NCBI GenBank assembly: GCA_024244705.1
Contig: JAAEOK010000042.1
Location: 24,764 to 88,763 of the forward strand
Length of the DNA stretch: 64,000 bases
Reading direction: 5' to 3'
Source: Alphaproteobacteria bacterium
GTDB lineage: Bacteria > Pseudomonadota > Alphaproteobacteria > JAAEOK01
This document shows, piece after piece, positions 1 to 8,725 of this stretch. The notes beneath the pieces were generated by a model, which did no database searches, was not told the DNA's origin, and worked only from the letters and a program-made list of their open reading frames with translations. Numbering within the stretch: position 1 is the first letter of the stretch; each line of letters begins with the position of its first letter. A program made the position numbers and the translations under genes.

Positions 1-1
1 T

Positions 2-709
2 AGCCGTCTCGAAGACGTGGTGGCGGCAGTCGGACGGGCGCTCGACGGCGGCGACAAGGTCTATTGGGTATGTCCTTTGGTCGAGGATTCGGAGGTCGTC
101 GATCTCGCCGCCGCGACGGAGCGCTACGACCACCTCGTATCGCTGTTCGGCGATCGCGTCGGTCTCGTCCATGGACGCATGAAGGGGAAAGAGAAGGATC
201 GGGTGATGGCCGCCTTTGCGGCCGGCTCGACGGATATTCTGGTGGCCACGACGGTGATCGAGGTCGGCGTCGACGTCCCGGCTGCGACGATCATGGTAGT
301 CGAGCATGCCGAGCGTTTCGGATTGGCCCAACTCCACCAATTGCGCGGCCGCGTTGGGCGCGGTGAGCAGGCCTCGGCCTGCCTTTTGCTCTACGCAAGC
401 GGGATGTCCGATACTGCGCGCAAGCGCTTGAAGATCATGCGCGAGACCGACGACGGCTTCCGCATTGCCGAGGAGGATCTGAAATTGCGCGGCGCGGGCG
501 AAGTATTGGGGACACGGCAAAGCGGACTGCCCGACTTCCACCTCGCCGACCTCTCGGTTCACGGCGAGCTTTTGGCCGCCGCGCGCGATGACGCGAAACT
601 CGCGCTCGAGCGCGATCCGCAGCTGAAATCGGACCGCGGGACCGCCTTGCGCACCCTACTCTATCTGTTCGAACGGGACGTTGCCGTGACCTATTTGCGC
701 TCCGGGTAG
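2..709 (+). CDS. recG: ATP-dependent DNA helicase RecG, C-terminal part (5' truncated by window)
   Basis: The reading frame is open from the first bases of the window, so only the last 235 or so residues of RecG are present. RecG is a superfamily 2 helicase that remodels stalled forks and branched recombination intermediates. The fragment carries the second RecA-like helicase domain: a conserved VYWVCPLVEDSE segment, the HGRMKGKEKD segment, the motif V-type stretch TTVIEVGVDVP, and motif VI as QLRGRVGRGEQ with its arginine finger. The TRQSGLPDF block near the C-terminus is typical of RecG. The gene converges on the DUF502 gene with only a few bases between stops. The N-terminal wedge domain and Walker A motif lie outside the window. 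Confidence 0.95.
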   Translation, partial: SRLEDVVAAVGRALDGGDKVYWVCPLVEDSEVVDLAAATERYDHLVSLFGDRVGLVHGRMKGKEKDRVMAAFAAGSTDILVATTVIEVGVDVPAATIMVVEHAERFGLAQLHQLRGRVGRGEQASACLLLYASGMSDTARKRLKIMRETDDGFRIAEEDLKLRGAGEVLGTRQSGLPDFHLADLSVHGELLAAARDDAKLALERDPQLKSDRGTALRTLLYLFERDVAVTYLRSG

Positions 710-710
710 G

Positions 711-725
711 CGCCGCTAGGCGGCG
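711..725. terminator. Possible hairpin between recG and the convergent DUF502 gene
   Basis: A perfect 6-bp stem (cgccgc / gcggcg) with a 3-base loop lies across the ends of two convergent genes. There is no T-tract on either strand, so it could be a weak bidirectional terminator or a chance GC-rich hairpin. Confidence 0.25.
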
Positions 726-1489
726 TCGGGCTTGCGCCGCTCTTCGCGCAGCCTGCGGACCTGGTGATCCGGCAGCACGATGCCGCCGGATATGACCAGC
801 TTCATCGCTTCCTCGATGGTCATATCGAGAATGATTATGTCGCGTTTCGGCACGAACAAGAGATAACCCGATGTCGGGTTCGGCGTGGTCGGCAGCATGA
901 TGCTGACCAGATCGTCTTCGATGTACCGTTCGATGCCGCCTTGTTGGTAGTTTGTGACGAATCCGATTGCCCAGCATCCGGGCCGCGGATATTCGAACAG
1001 CGCGACCTCGCGAAAGGCGTTCGATTGCTGGGCCAGGACAGTTTCGAAGATTTGTTTCGCGGCGCCATAGACGCTTCGAATGATCGGCATCCGATTGAGA
1101 ACGCGCTCGCTGGTGCGAATGAATATGCGGCCGACCAAACCCGCCGTCATCGAGCCGACGAGGGTCAGGGCGACGATGAGGACGACAAGCCCCAGGCCAG
1201 GCAGAGAGAACGGCAAGTAGGTCTCGGGATTGTATTTTGCCGGGATCAGGGGAGTGACCCGGGAATCGACGAAACTCACCAACACCCAAGCGAGGTAGAG
1301 CGTTACCGCGAATGGGGCGGTGACCAGAATTCCAGCGAGGAAATAGGCGCGCAACCGGGCGCCCATCCCGACTTGGAGACTGTTCTTACCCTTCCCTATG
1401 TCGTCCGTCTCACCTTGAGCTGGCGTATCGACCTCGGTCGGGGGAGCATCCTTTTCAGGGCTCTTACGCTTTGCCACGACGCCTCTCAT
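716..1489 (-). CDS. DUF502 family inner-membrane protein
   Basis: The product is a 257-residue protein of the DUF502 family, whose function is unknown. A charged, Pro-rich N-terminal tail of about 45 residues precedes two transmembrane segments near residues 48-74 and 97-120. A conserved soluble region follows (RMPIIRSVYGAAKQ, FREVALFEYPRPG, MLPTTPNPTSGY). This arrangement is characteristic of DUF502. The ATG at 1489 was preferred over an upstream TTG at 1504 because it is the better codon; no strong Shine-Dalgarno is visible for either. Position beside recG is common in alphaproteobacteria but does not by itself define a role. Confidence 0.85.
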   Translation of the reverse strand: MRGVVAKRKSPEKDAPPTEVDTPAQGETDDIGKGKNSLQVGMGARLRAYFLAGILVTAPFAVTLYLAWVLVSFVDSRVTPLIPAKYNPETYLPFSLPGLGLVVLIVALTLVGSMTAGLVGRIFIRTSERVLNRMPIIRSVYGAAKQIFETVLAQQSNAFREVALFEYPRPGCWAIGFVTNYQQGGIERYIEDDLVSIMLPTTPNPTSGYLLFVPKRDIIILDMTIEEAMKLVISGGIVLPDHQVRRLREERRKPDAA

Positions 1490-1535
1490 ATGGACGCAAT
1501 TCAACCAAATCTATCATGGGGACCCCGGCGGCAGT

Positions 1536-2417
1536 CTACAAGACCCTATCACGGAAGAAGCGGCGGAACGCGGCGAGCGTTTCCGCGGCCGCCTCCTCCG
1601 GCAGGTAGTGGCCGCAGGGCAACGCCTGACCTGTCACCTGCTTGGCTCGTTCGCGCCATGTCTCGAGGACGTCGAACTGGGCGTCCATCATGCCTTTCTT
1701 GCCCCAGAGCACCAGCAACGGGCAGGCGATCTTGCGGTCCAAATCGGCTGCATCGTGCTCGAGGTCGATGGTTGCCGCGGCGCGATAATCCTCGCAACTG
1801 GCGTGGATGACAGCCGGGTTCGAAAAACAGCGAATGTATTCGGCAATCGCCTCCTCGGTGAACCCGTCCATAGTTGCGCTCCAGCCGTTCATTTTCATGC
1901 GCAAATAATACTCGGGATCGTTGCCAATCAATCGCTCCGGCAGGCCATCCGGCTGGATCAGGAAGAACCAGTGGTAGTATCCGGTGGCGAAGCGTTGATT
2001 TGTCGAAGCGAATAGCTTGTAGGTCGGAACGATATCGAGCACCGCCGCGCGTTCGATGCGCTCGGAATGATCCAACGCCATTCTGTGCGCGACGCGTCCG
2101 CCACGATCATGACCGGCAACCATGAAGGCTTCGAACCCGAGCGTCGACATGAGCTCGATCATGTCGTTTCCGGTTGCACGCTTCGAATAACTCGAATGAT
2201 CGAGTGTCGAGGGCGGACAGCCGCTGTCGCCGTAGCCGCGCAGGTCGGGCAGAATCGTGGTGAAATCAAGCGACAGGTCAGGCGCGACCTTGTGCCACAT
2301 GACATGCGTCTGCGGATAGCCGTGCAGCAACAGCAAAGGTGGCCCACTACCCTTAATGCGGTAGTTGATCGTCGTTTCCGTGGTCTCGCAACGACCGTGA
2401 TCGAATCCCTCAAACAT
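1536..2417 (-). CDS. Alpha/beta hydrolase of the haloacetate (fluoroacetate) dehalogenase type
   Basis: This 293-residue alpha/beta hydrolase carries what look like all the residues of the fluoroacetate dehalogenase subgroup. The nucleophile motif is GHDRGGR, giving Asp104 with substrate-carboxylate-binding Arg105 and Arg108. The halide pocket residues appear as His149-Trp150 (YYHWFFLIQP) and Tyr211 (EDYRA). Asp128 and His270 (GHYLPEE) complete the triad. HGYPQTH supplies the oxyanion region. The enzyme would hydrolyse the carbon-halogen bond of 2-haloacids in the cytoplasm; related members are epoxide hydrolases, so substrate is inferred. The ATG at 2417 has a GAGGG sequence upstream. It is transcribed divergently from the type III PKS operon. 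Confidence 0.8.
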   Translation of the reverse strand: MFEGFDHGRCETTETTINYRIKGSGPPLLLLHGYPQTHVMWHKVAPDLSLDFTTILPDLRGYGDSGCPPSTLDHSSYSKRATGNDMIELMSTLGFEAFMVAGHDRGGRVAHRMALDHSERIERAAVLDIVPTYKLFASTNQRFATGYYHWFFLIQPDGLPERLIGNDPEYYLRMKMNGWSATMDGFTEEAIAEYIRCFSNPAVIHASCEDYRAAATIDLEHDAADLDRKIACPLLVLWGKKGMMDAQFDVLETWRERAKQVTGQALPCGHYLPEEAAAETLAAFRRFFRDRVL

Positions 2418-2548
2418 GACGTCGCCCTCGCTCGGCGCCTATTGGCGGTTTCGCTCCGGTTTCCCCCGCCTGCTCGGAGGTCGGCCGTGTCGAGCGCCGA
2501 TAAACTTTTCGTGTAGTTAGAGACATTCCGGGTTTCAGCCAATACCTA

Positions 2549-3628
2549 TTGTCGAGACGTATCTCGAAACGAGCCGGTCATTCCATTTCCGATGTCCCTC
2601 GATTAGTATCCTTGGCGACCGCGAACCCGCGTCATGTTCTCCGCCAAGCGGATGTCTGCGCGTTCGCGAAATCGATCTTTCCGGATCGAACGAGCGCCAT
2701 CGACCGTATGCTTCCGGTCTACGCGAATGCAGGGATCGAGACGCGGTATTCCTGTGTGCCCCTGGACTGGTACACCCAGGACCACGGGTGGAAGGACCGT
2801 CACCGATTGTTCGTCGAAAATGCCGTTGAATTGGCGGAACGGGCGGCGAGCGATGCGATCGGCAATGCCGGGCTGCGCATCGACGATGTGGACGCCGTGG
2901 TTGCCGTGTCGACGTCAGGCATTTCGACGCCAAGTCTCGATGCGCTCTTGATCGACTGCATGGGCCTGCGCCGCGACGTCACGCGATTGCCAATCTTCGG
3001 CCTCGGGTGCGGTGGTGGCGTCGTCGGATTGGCCCGGGCGGCGAACCTGGCGGGCGCCGAGCCGGGGTGCAAGGTTCTCTTCGTGGTGGTCGAACTCTGT
3101 GGCCTGACGTTTCGCCGCGACGATCTGTCAAAGAGCAACATCATCGCGACTGCGCTGTTCGGGGATGGTGCCGCGGCGGCGGTCATCGCGATCGGCGATG
3201 ACGGTCCTGCGCTCGTCGATTCGGGTGAATACACCTGGCCGGGATCGCTCGACGTCATGGGCTGGCAGATCGAGGATGACGGTTTCGGTGTCTTGTTCTC
3301 GCGCGATATTCCGGCCCTCGTTCACGACCGGTTGGGCGATGCGCTGAACAGCTATTTGGACGGCCGCGGACGCGTTCTCGCCGACTACGACGGCTTCATC
3401 TGCCACCCGGGTGGGGAAAAGGTCCTCAACGCATTGGAGCATGTTCTGGGTCTTCCCCGGGGCGCCATGCACGACGCCCGCGAGATCCTGCGCAGTTACG
3501 GTAATATGTCGGCGGCGACCGTGCTCTTCGTTCTCGAGCGGGCCTTGAAGAAGGGAATTTCGGGGCGCCATTTGCTATCGGCGCTCGGCCCAGGATTCAC
3601 CGCCGAATTCCTTACACTCGACGCCTGA
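2549..3628 (+). CDS. Type III polyketide synthase (chalcone/stilbene synthase family)
   Basis: This 359-residue protein has the thiolase fold of type III PKSs. It shows the complete catalytic triad: Cys154 in IFGLGCGGG, His286 in GFICHPGG and Asn319 in SYGNMSAA. Such enzymes condense a fatty acyl or other CoA starter with malonyl-CoA to give alkylpyrones or alkylresorcinols. The start is a TTG at 2549; no other start gives a full N-terminal domain. The next gene begins 3 bp after the stop and encodes an ICMT-like methyltransferase, the same pairing as BpsA-BpsB of Bacillus. That context supports an O-methylated alkylpyrone-type product. The starter and ring-closure type cannot be read from the sequence. 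Confidence 0.9.
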   Translation: MSRRISKRAGHSISDVPRLVSLATANPRHVLRQADVCAFAKSIFPDRTSAIDRMLPVYANAGIETRYSCVPLDWYTQDHGWKDRHRLFVENAVELAERAASDAIGNAGLRIDDVDAVVAVSTSGISTPSLDALLIDCMGLRRDVTRLPIFGLGCGGGVVGLARAANLAGAEPGCKVLFVVVELCGLTFRRDDLSKSNIIATALFGDGAAAAVIAIGDDGPALVDSGEYTWPGSLDVMGWQIEDDGFGVLFSRDIPALVHDRLGDALNSYLDGRGRVLADYDGFICHPGGEKVLNALEHVLGLPRGAMHDAREILRSYGNMSAATVLFVLERALKKGISGRHLLSALGPGFTAEFLTLDA

Positions 3629-3631
3629 AGC

Positions 3632-4150
3632 GTGGGCTGGCCGCAGATCATCGTTCTGCTGGTGGCTATCCAGCGCGCCGCCGAGCTCGTTCTTGCCGCC
3701 CGCAATCGCAAGAACCTGCTCGCCGTCGGTGGCGTCGAATTCGGCGCCGGACATTACCCGTCGTTCATGGCCCTTCATGGCGCCTGGCTCGTGGCCCTCT
3801 TCTTCGCGGTCCCGCCGGCTGCCCCCATCGAATGGGGTTGGCTGGCACTTTTCTGTGCCCTGCAGGCCGGTCGCGTGTGGGTAATCGTCAGCCTTGGCCG
3901 CTTCTGGACCACTCGAATCATCACCGTCCCCGGCGCGCCCCTCGTCGAACGCGGCCCCTATCGTCACGTCCGACATCCCAACTACATCATCGTTGCGGGG
4001 GAAATCGCCGTATTGCCTTTGGTCTTCGGCGCCTGGCAAATCGCGCTCGTGTTTTCGGTCCTCAATGGTGCCCTGATCTGGTATCGGATAAGAATTGAAG
4101 ATGCGGCACTCGAAGACCGCAGGCGGCGCGTTACAAAGGATACAGGATGA
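3632..4150 (+). CDS. Isoprenylcysteine carboxyl methyltransferase (ICMT)-family membrane methyltransferase
   Basis: The 172-residue membrane protein has about four hydrophobic segments and the ICMT/PEMT signature ERGPYRHVRHPNY, followed by a further membrane hairpin and a short charged tail. Members methylate carboxyl or hydroxyl groups of membrane-embedded lipids using S-adenosylmethionine. Next to type III PKSs they act as polyketide O-methyltransferases (BpsB/YpbQ type). The GTG start at 3632 lies 3 bp after the PKS stop, and the stop overlaps the amidase ATG by 4 bp, so translational coupling is likely. Its specific substrate is inferred only from the operon. Confidence 0.85.
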   Translation: MGWPQIIVLLVAIQRAAELVLAARNRKNLLAVGGVEFGAGHYPSFMALHGAWLVALFFAVPPAAPIEWGWLALFCALQAGRVWVIVSLGRFWTTRIITVPGAPLVERGPYRHVRHPNYIIVAGEIAVLPLVFGAWQIALVFSVLNGALIWYRIRIEDAALEDRRRRVTKDTG

Positions 4151-5562
4151 CCCGATTGCTCGACCAACCGATTGCCACCATTGCCGAGCGCTATCGCGAC
4201 GGATCCCTGCGCGTTGCCGATGTCGTCGAGGAGGCGATCGAACGGCATGACGGAGATGGCAGCGCGCTCGACGCCTATCGCGACTGGAATCCGCAGCACG
4301 CGCGGGCGCAAGCCAAGGTCGCCGACAGCTACCGCGACGTCGGCGCGCCATTGCGGCCGTTGTTCGGGTTGCCGATTTCCATCAAGGACCTCTATGGCGT
4401 CCACGGATTCCGCACCTACGCCGGTTCGGCCAAGCCGTTACCCGAGAAGTGGGAAACCGAGGGTCCGATCGTAAGTCGATTGCGCGAGCAGGTTGGGATC
4501 GTAATGGGCAAGACCCATACCGTTGAATTTGCGTTCGGCGGTATCGGCACCAATCCCCACCATCCGGTGCCGCGTAATCCTTGGGACGCGACGGCGCACC
4601 GGGTTCCCGGTGGTTCGAGCGCCGGGGCCGGCGTCAGCCTGTGCGAAGGTTCGGCGATGATTGCACTGGGCTCCGACACTGGCGGCTCGGTTCGCATTCC
4701 GGCAAGTGTGACCGGGAATGTCGGCCTCAAGACCGGCGCCGGCCGGTGGCCGTTGACGGGCATTGTTCCGCTGAGCCCGACGCTCGACACCCCGGGACCG
4801 CTGACCCGGTCGGTCGCCGACGCGGCCTATGCCTTCGCCGCCTTCGATCCCAAATGGGGTGACACCGCCGCGTTCGACGCCTGGCTGCCGCGCCTCGAGG
4901 TCGCGGATCTCCATATCGGCTACGGCGACCCATTCTATTGGGAGAACTGTTCGCCGGGGATCGCCGAAGGTGTCGAGGCGGCGATCGGCGAACTCAAGAA
5001 TGGTGGCGCCCGATTCAGCGATCATGCCATGCCGGAGACCGCCGAGGCCTATGACCTGTTTCGGCAAGGTATCCGCATCGCCCCCGATCTCTACGCCTTC
5101 CTCTCGACCGAACTGTCCGACCACATGGAAACATTGGATCCCAATGTCGGGACCAGGATGGGCCCGGCCGGCGAGGTCACCGCGGCCGACTTCTCGAATT
5201 GCGTCACGCGCTTGAACGCGTTGGGCGCCGCGGTGGCGGCACGCATGCGCGACGTGGATATTTTCATCACCCCGACCATACCGATTACGCCGCCGACGGT
5301 CGAAGAGGTCGCGACCGGCGAGGGATACCGGAAACACAACTTTATGATTCTGCGTAACACCGGCATGGTGAATTATCTGAATCTATGCGCGATCACGATG
5401 CCGGTCGCCCTCGATCATGCGGGCATGCCGGTTGGACTGCATTTGGTCGCCCGGCTCGGCCAGGAGGAACGGCTTCTCGCGGTCGCCCTGGCCTGCGAAC
5501 GCCACCTCGGGACCGGCGCCGAACGCATCGGCCGACCGCCAATCGGTCCGACGCCGGCATGA
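4147..5562 (+). CDS. Amidase signature family amidase
   Basis: This 471-residue hydrolase has a full amidase-signature core. Lys80 (SIKDLYG), cis-Ser157 (GGSSAG) and the nucleophile Ser181 (DTGGSVRIP) form the catalytic triad. Length and layout match the family of cytoplasmic amidases that cleave linear amides or transfer ammonia. GatA is less likely because no gatC or gatB is nearby and the substrate loop differs. It overlaps the methyltransferase gene by ATGA, making it the third gene of the PKS operon. Its contribution to the polyketide pathway, for example cleavage of an acyl-amide or unrelated detoxification, is not evident from sequence. Confidence 0.85.
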   Translation: MTRLLDQPIATIAERYRDGSLRVADVVEEAIERHDGDGSALDAYRDWNPQHARAQAKVADSYRDVGAPLRPLFGLPISIKDLYGVHGFRTYAGSAKPLPEKWETEGPIVSRLREQVGIVMGKTHTVEFAFGGIGTNPHHPVPRNPWDATAHRVPGGSSAGAGVSLCEGSAMIALGSDTGGSVRIPASVTGNVGLKTGAGRWPLTGIVPLSPTLDTPGPLTRSVADAAYAFAAFDPKWGDTAAFDAWLPRLEVADLHIGYGDPFYWENCSPGIAEGVEAAIGELKNGGARFSDHAMPETAEAYDLFRQGIRIAPDLYAFLSTELSDHMETLDPNVGTRMGPAGEVTAADFSNCVTRLNALGAAVAARMRDVDIFITPTIPITPPTVEEVATGEGYRKHNFMILRNTGMVNYLNLCAITMPVALDHAGMPVGLHLVARLGQEERLLAVALACERHLGTGAERIGRPPIGPTPA

Positions 5563-5590
5563 GGTCTTCGGGATTCTTTGTTTAGCCTGT

Positions 5591-8500
5591 TTATTCGCCG
5601 GCGTGGAGGGGCGCCGGTCGGTGACCCCGCCGCGGCCGCAGCCACCGGCCGAAATCGGATTGGATGCCAATCAGGGCCGGAACCACGAACAAGACCAGCA
5701 GCGTCGTACCGAGGAGGCCGAATACCAAGGTCACCGCCATCGGGATCAGGAACTGCGCCTGCAGGCTGGTCTCGAAGAGCAGCGGCGTCAGGCCGCCGAT
5801 CGTCGTTGCCGAGGTCAGTATCACCGCCCGCAGGCGGTCGCAGGTGCCGTCGACAATGGCCTGAAAGGCATCCTCGCCGCTGGCCAATCGCTCGTCGATG
5901 GTGCTGACCAGGATGATCGAATCGTTGACGACAATCCCGGACAGGCCGACCAACGCAATCATGCTCAGAATTGTGAGGTCGAAGCCCAGCAGCAGATGCC
6001 CGATCAAGGCGCCGACAAAGCCAAACGGAATGATCGACATGACGACGAGAGGCCGCGAGTAGCTGGCGAACATCCATGCCAGAATGATGTAGATCAAAAC
6101 CAGCGCGACGGATGCGCCGATCCTCATGTCGCCGAACGTCTGCGCCTGTTCTTCTGCCTTGCCGCCAAAGCTGAACTCCACGCCGTAGCGTGAGGCGAGG
6201 TCGGCCAGCGGACCTTGCTCGAGTTGGGACTTTATCTCGTTGAGGTCGCCGCGTTCGGTATCGAGTTCTCCGGTTACGGCGACCCGGCGCGAGCCGTTCT
6301 CGCGGTAGACCTGAGCAAATCCCCGCTTTTCGCGTAGCGTCACGATCTCCGAAAGCGGCACCTCGATACCTGACGGATTACGCAAATAGAGGATATCGAG
6401 CGCACCCGGGCCGGTATCCTCGTCGGCAAACTGAACGCGAACCAGCACTTCTTCATCGCCGCGCGGAAAACGCGTGGCGATGGCACCTTCGAACGTATTT
6501 CGTACTTGCCGCCCGACGGAGCTGGTCGTAAATCCCATCGCCTTGCCCTTGGGCGTCACCTCGAGAATGATCTCGGGCTTGCCGTAGGGGAGATTGTCGT
6601 CGACGTCACTGACGCCCGGATAGGCATCGAGCAGCCGTTTGAGGTCGTCCGATGCCGTTTTGAGCGCGGCGGTGTCCTGCCCCGAAATATCGACGTGGAT
6701 CCAGCGTCCCGGCGGCCCCGCCTGAGCAGCCAGGATCGACATTTCCGTGACCCCGGCAATCGGCCGGATCTCCTCGCGCCACGCATCTATCACCGCCGAG
6801 GTTCGGATGTCACGCAGGTCGGATGGCACCAGCTCGACGGTCATCCCGCCGATATTGTCGCCACTGCCGCCGCCCGACAGGCTGGCACGTCCCATCGTCG
6901 TCCCGATAGCGGAGAGATTGATATGAACCAGCCCGCCATCGCCGCCGGTTAGTTTATCCTCGGCGCGCGCCAGCGAATCTTCGAGCTCGGCCAGCATGGC
7001 CAATGTCCTGTCCCGCGGCGCGCCGACCGAGAGTTCGAAATTCGCATAGATCCGATCGGCCTCGGGTGATGGAAAAAAGATGAACCCGACGCGGCCGCCG
7101 CCGACGATGCCGATAGCCACGATCAACGCTCCAACGGCGCACGCCAGGGTCGAATATCGCCATGCCAGCGCGATAGAGATCCAGCGCCGAAACGTCCCGT
7201 CGCGGAAACGCTCGAAAGCGAGGTCGAAGGCGCGGCGGAACCGCGGCAAGAATTCGCGATGCCGCACCAAGGAATGATGGAGATGTCCGGGTAGCACGAG
7301 AAAGCACTCGACCAGGCTGGCCAGCACCACGGCAATGACCACCATTGGTATGGCGGCGATAATCTGGCCGATGATATCGGAGATTACGAGCAGCGGAATG
7401 AATGCGGCGATGGTCGTCAACGAGGCGCTGGTCACCGGGCCGGCCATGCGCCTAGCGCCGGTTATCGCGGCTTCAAGCGGCGGCATCCCGTGCCGATAGC
7501 GGGATTCGATGTGTTCACCGACAACGATCGCGTCGTCGACCACGATCCCGATGACCATGATCAAGCCGAACAGGCTGACCATGTTTATGGATTGCCCGGT
7601 GGCCAGCATGAAGGCCAACGCGGCCATGATCGATACCGGGATCCCGACGGCCACCCAAAATGCGACCGGGCCGTTGAGAAAAATGAACAAAATGAGCAGA
7701 ACCAGGATCAGGCCCCCGACACCATTCCGCAACAACAGATTGATACGGCTTTCGATCAGCTCGACGGCGATATCGTGTTTTTCGATACGCAGGTTGGGCG
7801 GAAACGATGGCACGACCTCATCAAGGTATGTGTTGGCGTGTTCGGCGAGCTCCAAGGCGTCATTGGACAACGCCCGCTGAACATTGAGATCGATGGCCAC
7901 GTCGCCGCGGCGGCGCAGTTCGTGATCGTCATCGTCGAAATTTTCTTGGACCCGAGCAATATCGCGAAGGTAGACCTTCTGCCCGTTCGGAAGAGATTTG
8001 ATCTCGATCTCGCCGATTCCCCGCGCATCCTTGACCAGTCCGAGGCTGCGCAATTGCCGCTCCGCCCCTCCCCCGGCCACGCCGAGCGGCAGATCGATCG
8101 AGGTCTCGTCGATGCGTCGAGCGACGTCGCCGAGCGTAAGGTCAAACCGCCGCAGCGTGGCGGGCGTTACTTCGACCGTTATTTCCTCGTCGCGCCCACC
8201 CGAGATGGTGACCCGGTCGATACCGCGCTCGAGCAAATCATCGCGTATGCGTTTGGCGAACGATTTGAGTGCTCTTTCCGAATAGGGCCCGGAAATGACC
8301 AGCCGCATGATTGTCTCGTAGCGGACGATGCGGCTAATAATCGGCCGTTCGCTCTCTTCGGGAAGCGTCCTCACCTGCCCGACCGCCGCTTCTACGTCCG
8401 ACAGGGCGGCTTGCATATCGGTGCCGGTGACAAACTCGATGACGATGTTCGCCGCACCTTCCGTCGAGGTCGACGACACCTTGTCGACACCATCGATAAA

Positions 8501-8725
8501 GCGGACCTCCGGCTCGATGGCCTGCACGATATTGCTGTCGACATCCTCCGCGCTGGCGCCGGGCCAGACGACAGAAACGCGGATAATATCGATGCCGAAT
8601 TCGGGAAAGAACTGCGTGGTCAGGCGATAAAGCGCGAACAGACCGACCACAATCATCAGCACCATGAGCAGATTGGCCGCCGTCCTGTGCCGCGCAAAGA
8701 GACCGATCAGCCCATCACCGGTCAT
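5591..8725 (-). CDS. RND-family efflux transporter permease (AcrB/MdtB-like)
   Basis: This 1044-residue inner-membrane pump has the usual duplicated RND plan: an N-terminal membrane helix, a large porter loop, a helix bundle from about residue 330, a second loop, and a final bundle. The TM4 motif GIVVDDAIVVGEHIE contains the Asp-Asp proton-relay pair. The equivalent second-half motif is GIVVNDSIILVSTID. The N-terminal QFFPEFGIDIIRVSV and PGASAEDV blocks are typical of multidrug rather than heavy-metal RND pumps. Its ATG overlaps the stop of the upstream adaptor gene by 4 bp. No outer-membrane TolC-like partner is in the operon, so it probably uses one encoded elsewhere. Substrates are unknown. 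Confidence 0.92.
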   Translation of the reverse strand: MTGDGLIGLFARHRTAANLLMVLMIVVGLFALYRLTTQFFPEFGIDIIRVSVVWPGASAEDVDSNIVQAIEPEVRFIDGVDKVSSTSTEGAANIVIEFVTGTDMQAALSDVEAAVGQVRTLPEESERPIISRIVRYETIMRLVISGPYSERALKSFAKRIRDDLLERGIDRVTISGGRDEEITVEVTPATLRRFDLTLGDVARRIDETSIDLPLGVAGGGAERQLRSLGLVKDARGIGEIEIKSLPNGQKVYLRDIARVQENFDDDDHELRRRGDVAIDLNVQRALSNDALELAEHANTYLDEVVPSFPPNLRIEKHDIAVELIESRINLLLRNGVGGLILVLLILFIFLNGPVAFWVAVGIPVSIMAALAFMLATGQSINMVSLFGLIMVIGIVVDDAIVVGEHIESRYRHGMPPLEAAITGARRMAGPVTSASLTTIAAFIPLLVISDIIGQIIAAIPMVVIAVVLASLVECFLVLPGHLHHSLVRHREFLPRFRRAFDLAFERFRDGTFRRWISIALAWRYSTLACAVGALIVAIGIVGGGRVGFIFFPSPEADRIYANFELSVGAPRDRTLAMLAELEDSLARAEDKLTGGDGGLVHINLSAIGTTMGRASLSGGGSGDNIGGMTVELVPSDLRDIRTSAVIDAWREEIRPIAGVTEMSILAAQAGPPGRWIHVDISGQDTAALKTASDDLKRLLDAYPGVSDVDDNLPYGKPEIILEVTPKGKAMGFTTSSVGRQVRNTFEGAIATRFPRGDEEVLVRVQFADEDTGPGALDILYLRNPSGIEVPLSEIVTLREKRGFAQVYRENGSRRVAVTGELDTERGDLNEIKSQLEQGPLADLASRYGVEFSFGGKAEEQAQTFGDMRIGASVALVLIYIILAWMFASYSRPLVVMSIIPFGFVGALIGHLLLGFDLTILSMIALVGLSGIVVNDSIILVSTIDERLASGEDAFQAIVDGTCDRLRAVILTSATTIGGLTPLLFETSLQAQFLIPMAVTLVFGLLGTTLLVLFVVPALIGIQSDFGRWLRPRRGHRPAPLHAGE

